A stretch of 64,000 nucleotides of DNA from the NCBI GenBank assembly GCA_039917615.1, contig JBDSJD010000029.1, forward strand, positions 1-64,000, read 5' to 3'. The notes beneath the pieces are model-generated. The model made no database searches. It was not told where the DNA came from and worked only from the letters and a program-made list of their open reading frames with translations. How positions within the stretch are numbered: the stretch's first letter is position 1; each line of letters begins with the position of its first letter. Both the position numbers and the translations under genes were made by a program. This document shows positions 17,118 to 26,306 of the stretch, one piece after another. The DNA is from ZC4RG30 sp039917615 (GTDB taxonomy: Bacteria; Pseudomonadota; Gammaproteobacteria; Steroidobacterales; Steroidobacteraceae).

Positions 17118-18494
17118 TCAGGCGCCGGTTTTCCGTGCCTGTCTGACGATCTTGATTAACGCGTCGAGGTTGGCTTTCTGCCCACCCTCGACGATGAACA
17201 CATCGACACCGTGCTGCTCCACAACGACCGCATCGGTGGCTCCCTTGTACTTGAGTGTGAGCAGTCGGCGGTAGGCTTCGGCGAACTGTGTGGCCTCGGC
17301 CTCACTGTCCCATGAAGTACGCAACAACAGCAGCGTTTCATCCGCACCCCGGCGCTTGAATACGGCGTAACGGTCGCCGTCCCAGCCAGCCGCAGCAGCT
17401 TCGGCATCGGCTTGCAGTCCTTGCGCATTGAAGATACTGCGCCACTGGATTTCGCCGAGGACATCCTCATCAATGAGTTCCCAGTCCTTGAGCGCCTTCT
17501 CCTTGTCGAAAGCGGGCCATGTGATCGCCGATGGGTTTTCGCGTGCGACCCATTTCTCAGGATGCAGGATCTGCTCCGTGGATTGCGGCGGATACTCCTT
17601 GTAGAGTTTCTCTACGGCGGGCCAGCCCTGTTCCTGCAAGGCGAATACAAAGGCCGCACCTTTCAGGTAGTTGCCCACCATGAGCTCGAGCAGAAACGGC
17701 GGGATTTCGTCGATCCCGGCGGCGCCTTTAGCCGATTCGCCCACCATCTCCTTCAAGGCACTGGCCGCAAGTCCGGCCTGCATGCTGATGGCGGGCGCAA
17801 TCAACGCCCGCGGCGGGGTGCCGCCCAGCACCTGACGCATTGCCCACAAGGTGTGGATATAGGTTGCTTCGCCTTCTATCACAGCAACCCGCGCCAGCGA
17901 CTGGTCACCGTTCAGCTTCAATTTATCGTCGGTGTATCCGCTGAGATCGAAGTACTGATCCTGCAAGGCGTGGTAGAGCTCGTGCGCGTAGATGAGTCCG
18001 CGTTCAAGTTCGTCGGCTTCGCCGGCGAGGATGTAGACACGCTTGGTTTTGGGATCATAGTAGGCTGCCACCTGCGAAGTCATGACGGTGCGCATCATGC
18101 TGCGAAAGTCATTTATCACCGGCCCACGGTACAGACCCAGACGTCGCACGATCTTGTCGAAGTGCTGGTCCATCATGGCCAGCACCCCTGGCGCGCTTTC
18201 TGCCATCTCACTGTCCAGATAGCGGCCAAAGCCCTCCGTGGACTGCTTCTCGATCGAAACTGCACGCTTGAATGGCAGGCTGCGGATATCCACGACCTCC
18301 TGCTGCACGCGGGCGGCGAGTACCAGCGGATCGGACTGCTGCCCTGCAGTTGGCGCAGCGGTCTGGGCATGGAGCGATTGTGCGGCGAACAGCGCGACTA
18401 CGCAGAAACTGCGCAGGGGGCGGATGTGCCCGACATGGCGCGGCTTGTGCTTCATTGTCGAGGCGCATCGAGGGGCGTTCTTGTTATCCGGCAT
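17118..18494 (-). CDS. Exported zincin-like metallopeptidase
   Basis: A 458-residue protein with a signal region (RSFCVVALFAAQSLHAQ). It has an HExxH zinc site in YAHELYHALQDQYFDL followed 50-60 residues later by EGEATYIHTLW, whose first Glu fits the third ligand of a gluzincin. Ahead of it, AAYYDPKTKRVYIL is a typical substrate-strand block. The C-terminal part (YAVFKRRGADETLLLLR, FVEAY-like EAYRRLLTLKYKG) has no motif I know. ATG 18494 has an excellent GGAGGAG site five bases upstream. The precise family is not certain, but the active-site layout is complete. Confidence 0.72.
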   Translation of the reverse strand: MPDNKNAPRCASTMKHKPRHVGHIRPLRSFCVVALFAAQSLHAQTAAPTAGQQSDPLVLAARVQQEVVDIRSLPFKRAVSIEKQSTEGFGRYLDSEMAESAPGVLAMMDQHFDKIVRRLGLYRGPVINDFRSMMRTVMTSQVAAYYDPKTKRVYILAGEADELERGLIYAHELYHALQDQYFDLSGYTDDKLKLNGDQSLARVAVIEGEATYIHTLWAMRQVLGGTPPRALIAPAISMQAGLAASALKEMVGESAKGAAGIDEIPPFLLELMVGNYLKGAAFVFALQEQGWPAVEKLYKEYPPQSTEQILHPEKWVARENPSAITWPAFDKEKALKDWELIDEDVLGEIQWRSIFNAQGLQADAEAAAAGWDGDRYAVFKRRGADETLLLLRTSWDSEAEATQFAEAYRRLLTLKYKGATDAVVVEQHGVDVFIVEGGQKANLDALIKIVRQARKTGA

Positions 18495-18653
18495 AAGGCT
18501 CCTCCAGATCTGGCTGTGATGTGCCCGCAGCCACCGTATCACGGTGTACCCGGCTCTCCTACAAACCGCGCCGTAAATGGCCTACAGAACACCATCCGTG
18601 GCCCGGGCATTCTTGTTCGCAGCCCCCCTTTCATACCTGCCAGGAGAATGGAT

Positions 18654-19172
18654 ATGCCTTCCACACAATCCTCTGCCGCTGCCAATTCCCGGCGCGCTGT
18701 TGCATCCCGGCCCAGCCGTGCCAAAGCGCTGGATGCGATTGCCTTGCTGAAGGCAGATCATCGTGAGGTCGAGGGCTGGTTCAAGACCTTTGAGAAGACG
18801 CAGTCCAGCAGCAAGAAGGCTGATCTGGCAAGGAAGATCTGCAAGGCACTGCGGGTCCACACGACGATAGAGGAAGAGATCTTCTATCCGGCGTTCCTGG
18901 AAGCCACTGGGGACATGGACCTGCACCATGAGGCGGAAGTTGAGCACAAGGGCGCGAAGAACCTGATAGCGGAGATCGAATCGTCAGGTCCCGACGACGA
19001 TTATTTCGACGCGAAGGTCAAGGTTCTGAGCGAGATGATCAAGCACCATGTCAAGGAAGAAGAGCAGCGCGGCGGCATGTTCGCCGAAGCGAGAAAGTCC
19101 GACCTGGACCTCGCTGAACTCGGTGCGCAGATGCAGGCGCGCAAGAAGGCGCTGATGAATAGCTCAAGCTGA
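18654..19172 (+). CDS. Hemerythrin HHE domain protein
   Basis: A 172-residue cytosolic hemerythrin-like protein with the diiron ligand pattern spread over the helical bundle: LKADHREVEGWF, LRVHTTIEEEIFYPAF, EVEHKGAKNLI and IKHHVKEEEQ. The HxxxE pairs are intact. Such proteins bind a diiron centre and oxygen or are involved in nitric-oxide and iron stress. The N-terminal 30 residues are Ser/Ala/Arg-rich and disordered. Two ATGs are possible; 18654 gives a seven-base gap from AGGAG, while 18648 is too close. The much longer open frame upstream is antisense to the metallopeptidase and is not coding. Confidence 0.88.
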   Translation: MPSTQSSAAANSRRAVASRPSRAKALDAIALLKADHREVEGWFKTFEKTQSSSKKADLARKICKALRVHTTIEEEIFYPAFLEATGDMDLHHEAEVEHKGAKNLIAEIESSGPDDDYFDAKVKVLSEMIKHHVKEEEQRGGMFAEARKSDLDLAELGAQMQARKKALMNSSS

Positions 19173-19208
19173 ATTCTGCAACGTGGGAAAGCAACTCAAG
19201 GACATGTC

Positions 19209-19400
19209 ATGAACGTACTTCGATTGATGGCTATAGGCGGCGTGCTGTTAGGCATAGGCGCAGTGCTGGATTCCAAATGCGCTGGTCGGAATCGCAAGGA
19301 ACGCACCGAGGATCAGCTCGATGACGCCCTGGACGGAACATTCCCAGCCAGCGACCCCACGGCGACACAGGATTTCGCCATTCCCGTGAACCGCGCGTAG
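19209..19400 (+). CDS. Small protein with a DALDGTFPASDP motif
   Basis: A 63-residue protein starting MNVLRLMAIGGVLLGIG (short hydrophobic segment) and ending with the LDDALDGTFPASDPTATQ motif that I recognise as recurrent in small uncharacterised proteobacterial proteins, often near stress genes. An AAGGAC precedes the ATG. It follows the hemerythrin gene by 36 bases and is probably co-transcribed. Function unknown. Confidence 0.65.
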   Translation: MNVLRLMAIGGVLLGIGAVLDSKCAGRNRKERTEDQLDDALDGTFPASDPTATQDFAIPVNRA

Positions 19401-19450
19401 CTTCCGACCCGGGCGGGCCGCGATTTGCCGGCTTGGGTTGGGCAGGGCTG

Positions 19451-21595
19451 TTACGGCTTGGGCGGCAATGCGAACACCATGATCGCGTTGCTGTCGCCGC
19501 TGTTGTCCAGATTCAGCTGCACGGGGCCCATGGTGCCCGTGTTCAGGCCCGGATGCGCCTGGTTGCTGCCTGTGATTACGGCGATGTACTGCCTGCCATT
19601 TACCGAGTAAGTGATATTGCTCGTGGATACGGGCGACGGCAGCACGGTGCGCCACAGCACCTTGCCAGTCTCGGCATCCTGCGCCCAGTAACGCCGATTG
19701 ATGTCGCCCATGAAAACCAGATCGCCGGCAGTGGCCAAGATGGAACTGTTGGTCGGAATCGGTCCCGTCGGCCAATGGGTGATCTGACCGGTCTCCATGT
19801 TGATCTTTGCCAGGCCGTTCATCTCTTCCATTTTTGTACCGGCCATGGGAGTGCCCACGCGGCTTTGGGGTTTTCCGGGCTGACCTGCAGACGCAGGCGT
19901 GCCCGAGGTCATCTGCAGGCAGTTGTTGATATACGGCACGTAGAGGCTGTTGGTGCGAGGGCTATAAGCCGTCGGCCAGTAGCTGCGCGCATTGAAGAAA
20001 CAGATGACGCTCTGCTTACCGGGTTTGTCGAGCACCAGTTTGCGGTTGATGATGGTGGCGCCGGTGTTGACGTTGATGTCGCTCAGGATGAAATTGGGAA
20101 CATCCCACGGAAAAGGCGTAGCCCACAGGAATTCCCCAGTCGCTTTGTCCAGCGCCCAGAGTCCACCGCCCTCGCCGACGTTAACCACGATGTCGCGCTC
20201 TGCGCCAGGCTTGAGCTTGGGACTGATCCAGCGGACATGCTTGGGATCGGGGTTCACGCGCGTGCGCAGCAACACGCGCTCCTCGTTCATGTCATCGTCC
20301 CAGTCATCGCCGGGCAGGTGCTGGTAGTACCACTTCAGTTTCCCGGTGGCAGGATCAAGCGCCAGCGTGGAATTGCTGTAAAGATCCGCCGGCGCCTCCG
20401 TGGGAATGGCGTCGGCATTGCCATGGCGCTCAAGCCGGGTGTAAGGCGTGGGATTGGCGACACTCCAGTACAGCGTGTGCGTGGCGGCATCGTAGGAACC
20501 AGGCAGCCCCCATGACGATGCCCTGCGCTTATCGGTGGGCACCCCGGCCCAGGTGTCGAGCTTTCCGGCGATGCCCGGAACGGGATCGTCGGGTGCCTGG
20601 GTGAGATAGAACGTCCACACCAGCTTGCCCGTGCGCGCGTCGTGAGCGGTGATATTGCATTGTTCGCGTGTGTTGCCGCAGGTGCCACTGGACATGACCT
20701 TGCCATCCACGACAATGGCGCCAGATGTATTGCCGCGTGATCCGGTGGGTGTCTCCCAGCGCAGCGCGCCGGTCTTCGCATCCAGCGCGACAAGAGCCTG
20801 GTCGGGCGCCGTGAAGTAGATCATGTCCAGATAGATGGCCAGCGTCTTGGAGCGGCCCTGGAACCCGGCGCTCGCGACCTTGTACTCGCGGTTATAGCGC
20901 CAGATGGTATCGCCCGTGGTGGCGTCGAGCGCCGCGACATTACCACCCGGCAGCGTCACGTACATCACGCCGTCGTAGACAGTGGGTATGGTTTCGGTGA
21001 TGCCTGCCGGCAGTCCCTTCGACCAGGCCAGGATCAGCCCGCTGACATTGTTGCGCTTGATCTGGTCCAGCGGACTGAAACGTTGTGCATCCGGGGTTCT
21101 GCTGAACCACAGCCAGTCGTTCGGTGACGGTGCGAGCAGCATGGCATCGGTCACCGGCGTGAATCGGGTGATATGCGGCATCGACGCATAGCGGTTTGCC
21201 GGGTCGATTGTGGTTGGGCCGCTTGCACCCCTGGTACCCGTGCCTGGACGGGCAGCGGCGGTGCCGACCGTGCGCGCAATGCTGCGCAGGTATGCTGTGA
21301 GCGCCGGCATCTGCGCCCCCTCGATGGGCGCGGGAGGCATGCCCTTGGTTGGATTGCCTGCTCGCAGGTACGCAGCAAGTGCAGCGTCATCGGTGCTGGC
21401 CACTTTCGGTAGCAGGTTCGGACCCAGCTGTCCGCCTTGCCCGGCAGCGCCATGGCAAGCCGCGCAATTGGTGGTGAACAGCTGCAGGCCTTCCTGCACT
21501 TCCGCAATGTTGACGCCAGCATCCATGGCGTAGACCACGGAACAGCCGATGACCAGCTGCACCGCTCCCACAAAACGAATCCAGCCTCGGATCAC
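19451..21595 (-). CDS. PQQ-dependent dehydrogenase with N-terminal cytochrome c domain
   Basis: A 714-residue periplasmic quinohemoprotein. After a signal peptide, a cytochrome c domain (heme site CAACHG at 44-49, Met-ligand candidate in TKGMPPAP) precedes an eight-bladed PQQ propeller with repeated W-motif blades (LDATTGDTIWRYN, LDAKTGALRWETP, LDPATGKLKWYYQ, LDKATGEFLWATP, QDAETGKVLWRT). Typical quinohemoprotein alcohol dehydrogenases place the cytochrome at the C-terminus; here it is N-terminal, and the vicinal Cys-Cys of methanol-type enzymes is not seen. It probably oxidises an alcohol or related carbon substrate. The start is taken as the GTG with GGGGG upstream; an ATG eight codons earlier is possible. 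Confidence 0.85.
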   Translation of the reverse strand: MIRGWIRFVGAVQLVIGCSVVYAMDAGVNIAEVQEGLQLFTTNCAACHGAAGQGGQLGPNLLPKVASTDDAALAAYLRAGNPTKGMPPAPIEGAQMPALTAYLRSIARTVGTAAARPGTGTRGASGPTTIDPANRYASMPHITRFTPVTDAMLLAPSPNDWLWFSRTPDAQRFSPLDQIKRNNVSGLILAWSKGLPAGITETIPTVYDGVMYVTLPGGNVAALDATTGDTIWRYNREYKVASAGFQGRSKTLAIYLDMIYFTAPDQALVALDAKTGALRWETPTGSRGNTSGAIVVDGKVMSSGTCGNTREQCNITAHDARTGKLVWTFYLTQAPDDPVPGIAGKLDTWAGVPTDKRRASSWGLPGSYDAATHTLYWSVANPTPYTRLERHGNADAIPTEAPADLYSNSTLALDPATGKLKWYYQHLPGDDWDDDMNEERVLLRTRVNPDPKHVRWISPKLKPGAERDIVVNVGEGGGLWALDKATGEFLWATPFPWDVPNFILSDINVNTGATIINRKLVLDKPGKQSVICFFNARSYWPTAYSPRTNSLYVPYINNCLQMTSGTPASAGQPGKPQSRVGTPMAGTKMEEMNGLAKINMETGQITHWPTGPIPTNSSILATAGDLVFMGDINRRYWAQDAETGKVLWRTVLPSPVSTSNITYSVNGRQYIAVITGSNQAHPGLNTGTMGPVQLNLDNSGDSNAIMVFALPPKP

Positions 21596-21700
21596 AGCGC
21601 CCCCTTTTCCATCTAACATAGCACTATCACCTGAGCCGGTCTAAAAGGTTGATTCGATACGCGAATGGGCAGACGCTCGCAACGGAACGCCCGGCCGCAG

Positions 21701-22606
21701 TCAGACATCCATGATCTTGAAGCATTTCTCCAGGATGGCCGCGGTCTCCTGTCCCGGCGCAGGTCTCCATTCGTGCGAAACGATGCCGGCGTAGCCAGTC
21801 TCGGCGATGACATTCGCGATGAAGTGGTAGTTCACCTCCTGGGTGTCGTCGATCTCGAGCCGCCCCGGAGCACCAGCGACATGAATGTGGCAGATCCAGT
21901 CCATGTCCTGGCGGAGCGTGCGGGTCAAATCGCCATCCGAAATCTGCGCGTGGTAGAGGTCGTACAGGATCTTGACGTTTGGCGAGTTCACCCGTTTGCA
22001 GATGTCGAGCCCCCAGCCGACGTGGTCAAAGGCCTGATCCGTCCGCTGGTCCGCCACGATCTTCGAGTTGGTGTTCTCCATGCAGAGCGTGACGCCTTTC
22101 TCTTCTGCATACGACTTGAACCGATTGAAAAAAGCGACGGTGTTTTCGGCGCCTTCCTCCCGCGACATCCCGCGCCGCTCGCCCGCAAACACGAACAGGT
22201 TCGGGCAGCCGACCCGCGCGCACAGGTCGATGCCCTCACGGGTGCCCTTCTCGAACGAGTCGTGCAGTTCCTTGCGGACCGTGCCGTTCCTGAAGCTGGT
22301 GCCTACGCCGGTCATCACGCTCGGGGTCAGGCCGTACTTTTTCAGTATCGGAATCTGCGCTTCAGTCGGCAGATCCATCGCCAGGAACCCGATGCGCTGC
22401 AGTGCCTGGCACCGCTCCTCGAAAGTCAGTTTCGAACCGTTCCACACGGAATTCATCACACCCTGACGGATCTTCTGCCGGGCCCGCGCGGCAGCCGGTG
22501 CCGGTGCCGGTGCGGCCGGCGCCTGCCCTGCGGCTGCCGGACGGGATGGGAGCGACGCCCCGAGGTGGGCAACAGCGGCGCCGAGCAGGAAATTTCGTCG
22601 CTTCAT
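21701..22606 (-). CDS. Tat-exported xylose-isomerase-like TIM-barrel protein
   Basis: A 301-residue protein with the AP-endonuclease-2/hydroxypyruvate-isomerase barrel. Motifs: GFLAMDLPTEAQ, LFVFAGERRG, LCMENTNSK (metal Glu), ILYDLYHAQISDGDL (Asp/His metal ligands), CHIHVAGAPGR and GIVSHEWRP. Close relatives are annotated hydroxypyruvate isomerase-like. The N-terminus MKRRNFLLGAA is an export signal of the twin-arginine kind, followed by an Ala/Pro linker, so this version works outside the cytoplasm. It lies divergent to the propeller gene and downstream of nothing obvious; it shares a region with the PQQ enzyme. Confidence 0.83.
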   Translation of the reverse strand: MKRRNFLLGAAVAHLGASLPSRPAAAGQAPAAPAPAPAAARARQKIRQGVMNSVWNGSKLTFEERCQALQRIGFLAMDLPTEAQIPILKKYGLTPSVMTGVGTSFRNGTVRKELHDSFEKGTREGIDLCARVGCPNLFVFAGERRGMSREEGAENTVAFFNRFKSYAEEKGVTLCMENTNSKIVADQRTDQAFDHVGWGLDICKRVNSPNVKILYDLYHAQISDGDLTRTLRQDMDWICHIHVAGAPGRLEIDDTQEVNYHFIANVIAETGYAGIVSHEWRPAPGQETAAILEKCFKIMDV

Positions 22607-22702
22607 GGGCAGGACTGTATTCGATAGCCGCACGGGACGGGAACCCTTGTCTCCCCGGAGCAAATTGAAAGTAGAATCGGCCATGGAAAACGAGGGGGAA
22701 TC

Positions 22703-24892
22703 ATGAACAAGCTATCGCGTGCGGGCGTAATTCTGGGTCTGGCCGCCATCGCTGGGGTGCTCCTGGCTCAGGCGCCGCCTCAACCCCAGGCCAAGCGAGC
22801 CTACCCGGAAGGTTTCATTTCGGGCCGCGTCATCAACGGCAGCCAGCCTGAAGCCGGCGTGTGGGTCATTGCCGAGACCAAGGAAACCAACACGCCATTC
22901 ATCAAGATCGTGGTGACCGACGATCAGGGACGCTACACGCTGCCAGAATTGCCGAGCGCGACATACAAAGTCTGGGTGCGCGGCTATGGCTTGCTGGATT
23001 CTGCCGGCGTCGAAGGCCGTCCTGGCGACACCAGTCTCGAACTCAAGGTCGAAACCGCGAAGACTCCGCGTGACGCTGCCAAGGTTTACCCAGGCGACTA
23101 CTGGCTATCGCTGCTGGAGGTGCCCGCTGCCAGCAATTTTCCCGGCACCGGACTCAAAGCCTCCGGTGGCAATGGCTTCGCTCCTGCCATCACGAGTCAG
23201 GACGACTGGATGCACCGCTTCAAGAAAGACTGCAACTTTTGTCATCAGCTGGGCAACGAGATCACCCGCACCCTCACGCACATGGATTTTGCCAAACTGG
23301 GATTCAAGTCAGAGGAAGATGCCTGGGTGTACCGCACCTCTCTCGGTTGTCGCGGCAGCAGCATGGCGGCTGCCTTCCTCCAATTCGGCTCGGAAGGCAT
23401 GTCGAAGACCATGGCTGACTGGACACGGACGGTCGCAGCTGGAGCTCTGCCACCGGTGCCGCCAAGGCCGCAAGGCGTCGAACGCAATGTGGTTGTCACT
23501 CTGTGGGACATCGGCGGTCCGCAGGATTTCATGCACGATGAAATCGCCACCGACAAGAACAACCCCACCGTAAACGCCTACGGCCCGATCTATGCCGTTT
23601 CTGCGGGCCACGGCACACTCAATGTGGTGGATCCGGTCACCAATGATACCTACAAGATGGTGATTCCCACCCGCGACGATCCGCGCAAGGTCACAAGCCG
23701 CTTCCCGCCGGCCCAGAGGCCTTCCAACTTCTGGGGCATGGATTATTTGTGGGGCCTGGAACATCCCTCCGACCCACACAACCCGATGATGGATGATCGC
23801 GGCCGCGTATGGTCCACCTCAAAGATCCGCAATGCCCAACCTGCTTTCTGCAAACAGGGCAGCGATAACAAGTACGCGGTGTACTACCCGCTCAACAACA
23901 GCTCCCGCCAGGCGTCTGTATATGATCCCGCTACCGGCAAGTTCGAACTGATCGACACTTGCTACGGCACACATCATCTGAATTTCGCTACGGACGCCGA
24001 TCACACCCTGTATTTCAACGAACTCACCGGCCCCATGTTCGGCTGGCTCAATACCAGGCTTTACGATCAGACCCACGACGAGCAGAAGTCGCAGGGCTGG
24101 TGCCCGCAGATCATCGACACCAATGGCGACGGCAAGATCACCAAGCCATGGAATGCGGCCAACATCCAGAATCCGGACCCACGCCTGGATACCGAGGTCC
24201 GCAGATCGCTGTATACGGTTGTCCCTGATCCCACCGACGGCAACATTGTTTGGGGCGCTTCCGAAGGCCGCACTGGCGAAGAGCGCGGCTACATCGTGCG
24301 CCTGAACCGCGGCAATAATCCACCGGAGTCCTGCGTTGCTGAGGTTTACCGCGTGCCCAAGGGCACGCTAAACCCGCGGGGCATGGATATCGACAGCAAG
24401 GGTATTGCATGGGTGGCGATGGCCGCCACTTCGCAGTGGGCACGCTTTGATCGCAGCAAGTGCAAGAAGACCAACGGGCCGGGAACCGAGACGGGCGACA
24501 ATTGCCCTGAAGGCTGGACGGTCTGGCAGACCCAGGGTCCGAAATTCAAGGGCACCAACTACCCCGCCGATTTCCACTACTTCGGCTGGGTGGACAGGTT
24601 CAATACCTCGGGCCTTGGCAATGACACACCGATACTGACCGGTTCCAACTCCGACTCACTGGTAGCGCTGGATCCGGCCACGGGCAAGTGGACTTACCTG
24701 CGCGTGCCTTATCCGCTGGGCTTCTATCAGCGCGGCCTGGACGGCCGCATCGACGATGCCAATGCCGGGTGGAAGGGCCGCGGGCTCTACGCCAACTACG
24801 GCACGCATCTGGTGTGGCATACCGAAGGCGGCAAGGGCACCACCGGCAAGGTCGTGAAGTTCCAGGTCCGGCCTGATCCGATGGCGCGCTAA
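22703..24892 (+). CDS. Exported beta-propeller protein with carboxypeptidase-regulatory-like domain and CxxCH motif
   Basis: A 729-residue periplasmic protein. Signal peptide (LGLAAIAGVLLAQA), then a carboxypeptidase-regulatory-like beta domain at about 35-118 (GFISGRVINGSQPEAGVWV), a single heme-binding motif CNFCH at 177-181, and a long propeller of Vgb/streptogramin-lyase-like blades (DDRGRVWSTSKI, DTNGDGKITKPW with a calcium-loop look, RGMDIDSKGIAWVAM). One covalent heme on a propeller suggests electron transfer or a redox partner for the neighbouring PQQ enzyme; this is inference. GGGGGAATC precedes the ATG. Similar proteins are common in Steroidobacteraceae-type and sphingomonad genomes. 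Confidence 0.75.
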   Translation: MNKLSRAGVILGLAAIAGVLLAQAPPQPQAKRAYPEGFISGRVINGSQPEAGVWVIAETKETNTPFIKIVVTDDQGRYTLPELPSATYKVWVRGYGLLDSAGVEGRPGDTSLELKVETAKTPRDAAKVYPGDYWLSLLEVPAASNFPGTGLKASGGNGFAPAITSQDDWMHRFKKDCNFCHQLGNEITRTLTHMDFAKLGFKSEEDAWVYRTSLGCRGSSMAAAFLQFGSEGMSKTMADWTRTVAAGALPPVPPRPQGVERNVVVTLWDIGGPQDFMHDEIATDKNNPTVNAYGPIYAVSAGHGTLNVVDPVTNDTYKMVIPTRDDPRKVTSRFPPAQRPSNFWGMDYLWGLEHPSDPHNPMMDDRGRVWSTSKIRNAQPAFCKQGSDNKYAVYYPLNNSSRQASVYDPATGKFELIDTCYGTHHLNFATDADHTLYFNELTGPMFGWLNTRLYDQTHDEQKSQGWCPQIIDTNGDGKITKPWNAANIQNPDPRLDTEVRRSLYTVVPDPTDGNIVWGASEGRTGEERGYIVRLNRGNNPPESCVAEVYRVPKGTLNPRGMDIDSKGIAWVAMAATSQWARFDRSKCKKTNGPGTETGDNCPEGWTVWQTQGPKFKGTNYPADFHYFGWVDRFNTSGLGNDTPILTGSNSDSLVALDPATGKWTYLRVPYPLGFYQRGLDGRIDDANAGWKGRGLYANYGTHLVWHTEGGKGTTGKVVKFQVRPDPMAR

Positions 24893-24899
24893 AGACCTG

Positions 24900-24931
24900 C
24901 GCGTGCAGGCCGCGGGCGCGGCCTGCACGCG
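24900..24931 (+). terminator. Strong GC hairpin after the propeller gene
   Basis: Fifteen-bp perfect stem (CGCGTGCAGGCCGCG at 24900-24914 and its complement at 24917-24931) with a 2-base centre, seven bases after the stop. There is no T tract, so it may be an RNA-stabilising or Rho-assisted end rather than a textbook terminator. Confidence 0.55.
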
Positions 24932-24942
24932 GATCGTCGGTT

Positions 24943-25428
24943 GTGGAGAATTGGGATTCGAACAAAGCTGAAAGACCGGAATTGATAGTTCCCAGGGCCA
25001 CGCCACTGGCTCGTTTCTCGAGAGTCGCGAAGGTCGCCTTCATTCTCGGTATGAGCTGCTTGTGCGCATGCGCAACACGGCTGGCCACCAGCACAGCGCG
25101 CTTGACCGTTCCGCATGATGGTTCCTTTGTCCTTATGCTGGGTACGAATCACGCGCCAAAACTTGGCGTGATCACTCCCGATGAACGATTCATGGTGCTG
25201 GTTGAAAGCTATGTTCAATACACACTTATGACAGAGCAGGCGTTCGTGATGAAAACCAGCCTTGAGATCAATACCCGATCACTGGAAGGCGTCACCTTTA
25301 ATGATGGGGAAGAGATGGTCGAGCCGGTGTTTACATTGCCAGGCACCTACCGGTTTGTGATCTCGGAAGGCTTGGCGGCGGACCCCGAGAGCAAGCGTAC
25401 TGTGACGATTGAGGTAAAGTATGACTGA
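24943..25428 (+). CDS. Hypothetical exported protein, probable lipoprotein
   Basis: A 161-residue frame starting at GTG with a hydrophobic region and lipobox-like CLCAC near residues 39-43 (LGMSCLCACAT). After the cysteine, the mature part is beta-rich (TVPHDGSFVLMLGTNHAP, LPGTYRFVISEGLAADPESKRTVTIEVKYD; key PGTYRFVIS). No family recognised. The start is uncertain; an internal start nearer the lipobox would shorten the n-region. The methyltransferase-like gene starts inside its last codons (8-base overlap), so the two are translationally linked. Confidence 0.6.
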   Translation: MENWDSNKAERPELIVPRATPLARFSRVAKVAFILGMSCLCACATRLATSTARLTVPHDGSFVLMLGTNHAPKLGVITPDERFMVLVESYVQYTLMTEQAFVMKTSLEINTRSLEGVTFNDGEEMVEPVFTLPGTYRFVISEGLAADPESKRTVTIEVKYD

Positions 25429-26293
25429 CCTGCCGCGCAACCAGCGCATGCAGCGCGGCGTCTTGACGGTCTTGATGCTCGCAGCGGCATCAATGTCGGC
25501 TGCAACCACCTGGTCGCAGAGTCTGGACGCTGCCACCGCGGCTGCCATCGATACCGCCTTGGCCGGTCCGCACCGCAGCGATCGCAACAAGGCACGCGAT
25601 CAGTATCGGCATCCGAAGCAGACACTCGAATTCTTCGGCCTGCGTCGAGACATGACCGTAGTGGAGATCTGGCCGGCTGCCGGTTGGTACACCGAAGTCC
25701 TTGCGCCGGTGCTGAAGGGCACTGGCAAGCTTTACGCCGCCCAATATAGTCCCGCGGCCTTTGAATATCAGCGCCAACAAGACGCTGCGCTGCTCGACAA
25801 GACAAAGACGTATCCCGACGTCTTTGGCGCTGCACAGTTTACGGCTCTGTGGTCACCGGGCGATCTCGTTATTGCGCCGCGGGGCACAGTTGATCTGGTG
25901 GTGACATTTCGCAACGTCCATAACTGGGTGAACCCCGAGTTCAAGCAGGATCCTGCCAAGTTGTTCGGCGCGTTCTTTATCGCGCTGAAGCCAGGCGGCA
26001 TTCTGGGTGTGGTCGATCACCGCTGGCCTGATGCAAAAACCGAAGATCCGACGGCGATCTCCGGCTATGTATCCGAAGATCGCGTCATTGCGCTGGCAAA
26101 AGGCGCCGGCTTCGAGTTCGTTGGCAGGTCTGACATCAACCGCAATCCGAAAGACAACCACCAGCATCCAAACGGAGTCTGGTCACTTCCGCCGGACTTA
26201 TCAGTGAAAGAGGGTGAAGACCTCCAGACGTATCTCGATATCGGCGAATCGGACCGAATGACGTTGAAGTTCAGAAAGCCCGCCGCGAGGTAG
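25421..26293 (+). CDS. Exported class I methyltransferase-like protein (COG4798 type)
   Basis: A 290-residue protein with a signal-like N-terminus (VLTVLMLAAASMSAATTWSQ). The Rossmann methyltransferase core includes TVVEIWPAAGWYTEVLAP (motif I, Gly-poor), LVVTFRNVHNW and ALKPGGILGVVDH. This matches the COG4798 predicted-methyltransferase pattern. S-adenosylmethionine is not normally present in the periplasm, so export and the altered motif I make true methyl transfer doubtful. It overlaps the preceding lipoprotein frame by 8 bases and ends before the convergent cbpM. Confidence 0.75.
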   Translation: MTDLPRNQRMQRGVLTVLMLAAASMSAATTWSQSLDAATAAAIDTALAGPHRSDRNKARDQYRHPKQTLEFFGLRRDMTVVEIWPAAGWYTEVLAPVLKGTGKLYAAQYSPAAFEYQRQQDAALLDKTKTYPDVFGAAQFTALWSPGDLVIAPRGTVDLVVTFRNVHNWVNPEFKQDPAKLFGAFFIALKPGGILGVVDHRWPDAKTEDPTAISGYVSEDRVIALAKGAGFEFVGRSDINRNPKDNHQHPNGVWSLPPDLSVKEGEDLQTYLDIGESDRMTLKFRKPAAR

Positions 26294-26306
26294 ACCGATA
26301 TCAAGG

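Noticed and set aside
17412..18653. Upstream part of the long frame containing the hemerythrin gene
   Set aside because: It runs antisense to the zincin-like gene. Hemerythrin itself begins at 18654 with a proper ribosome site.
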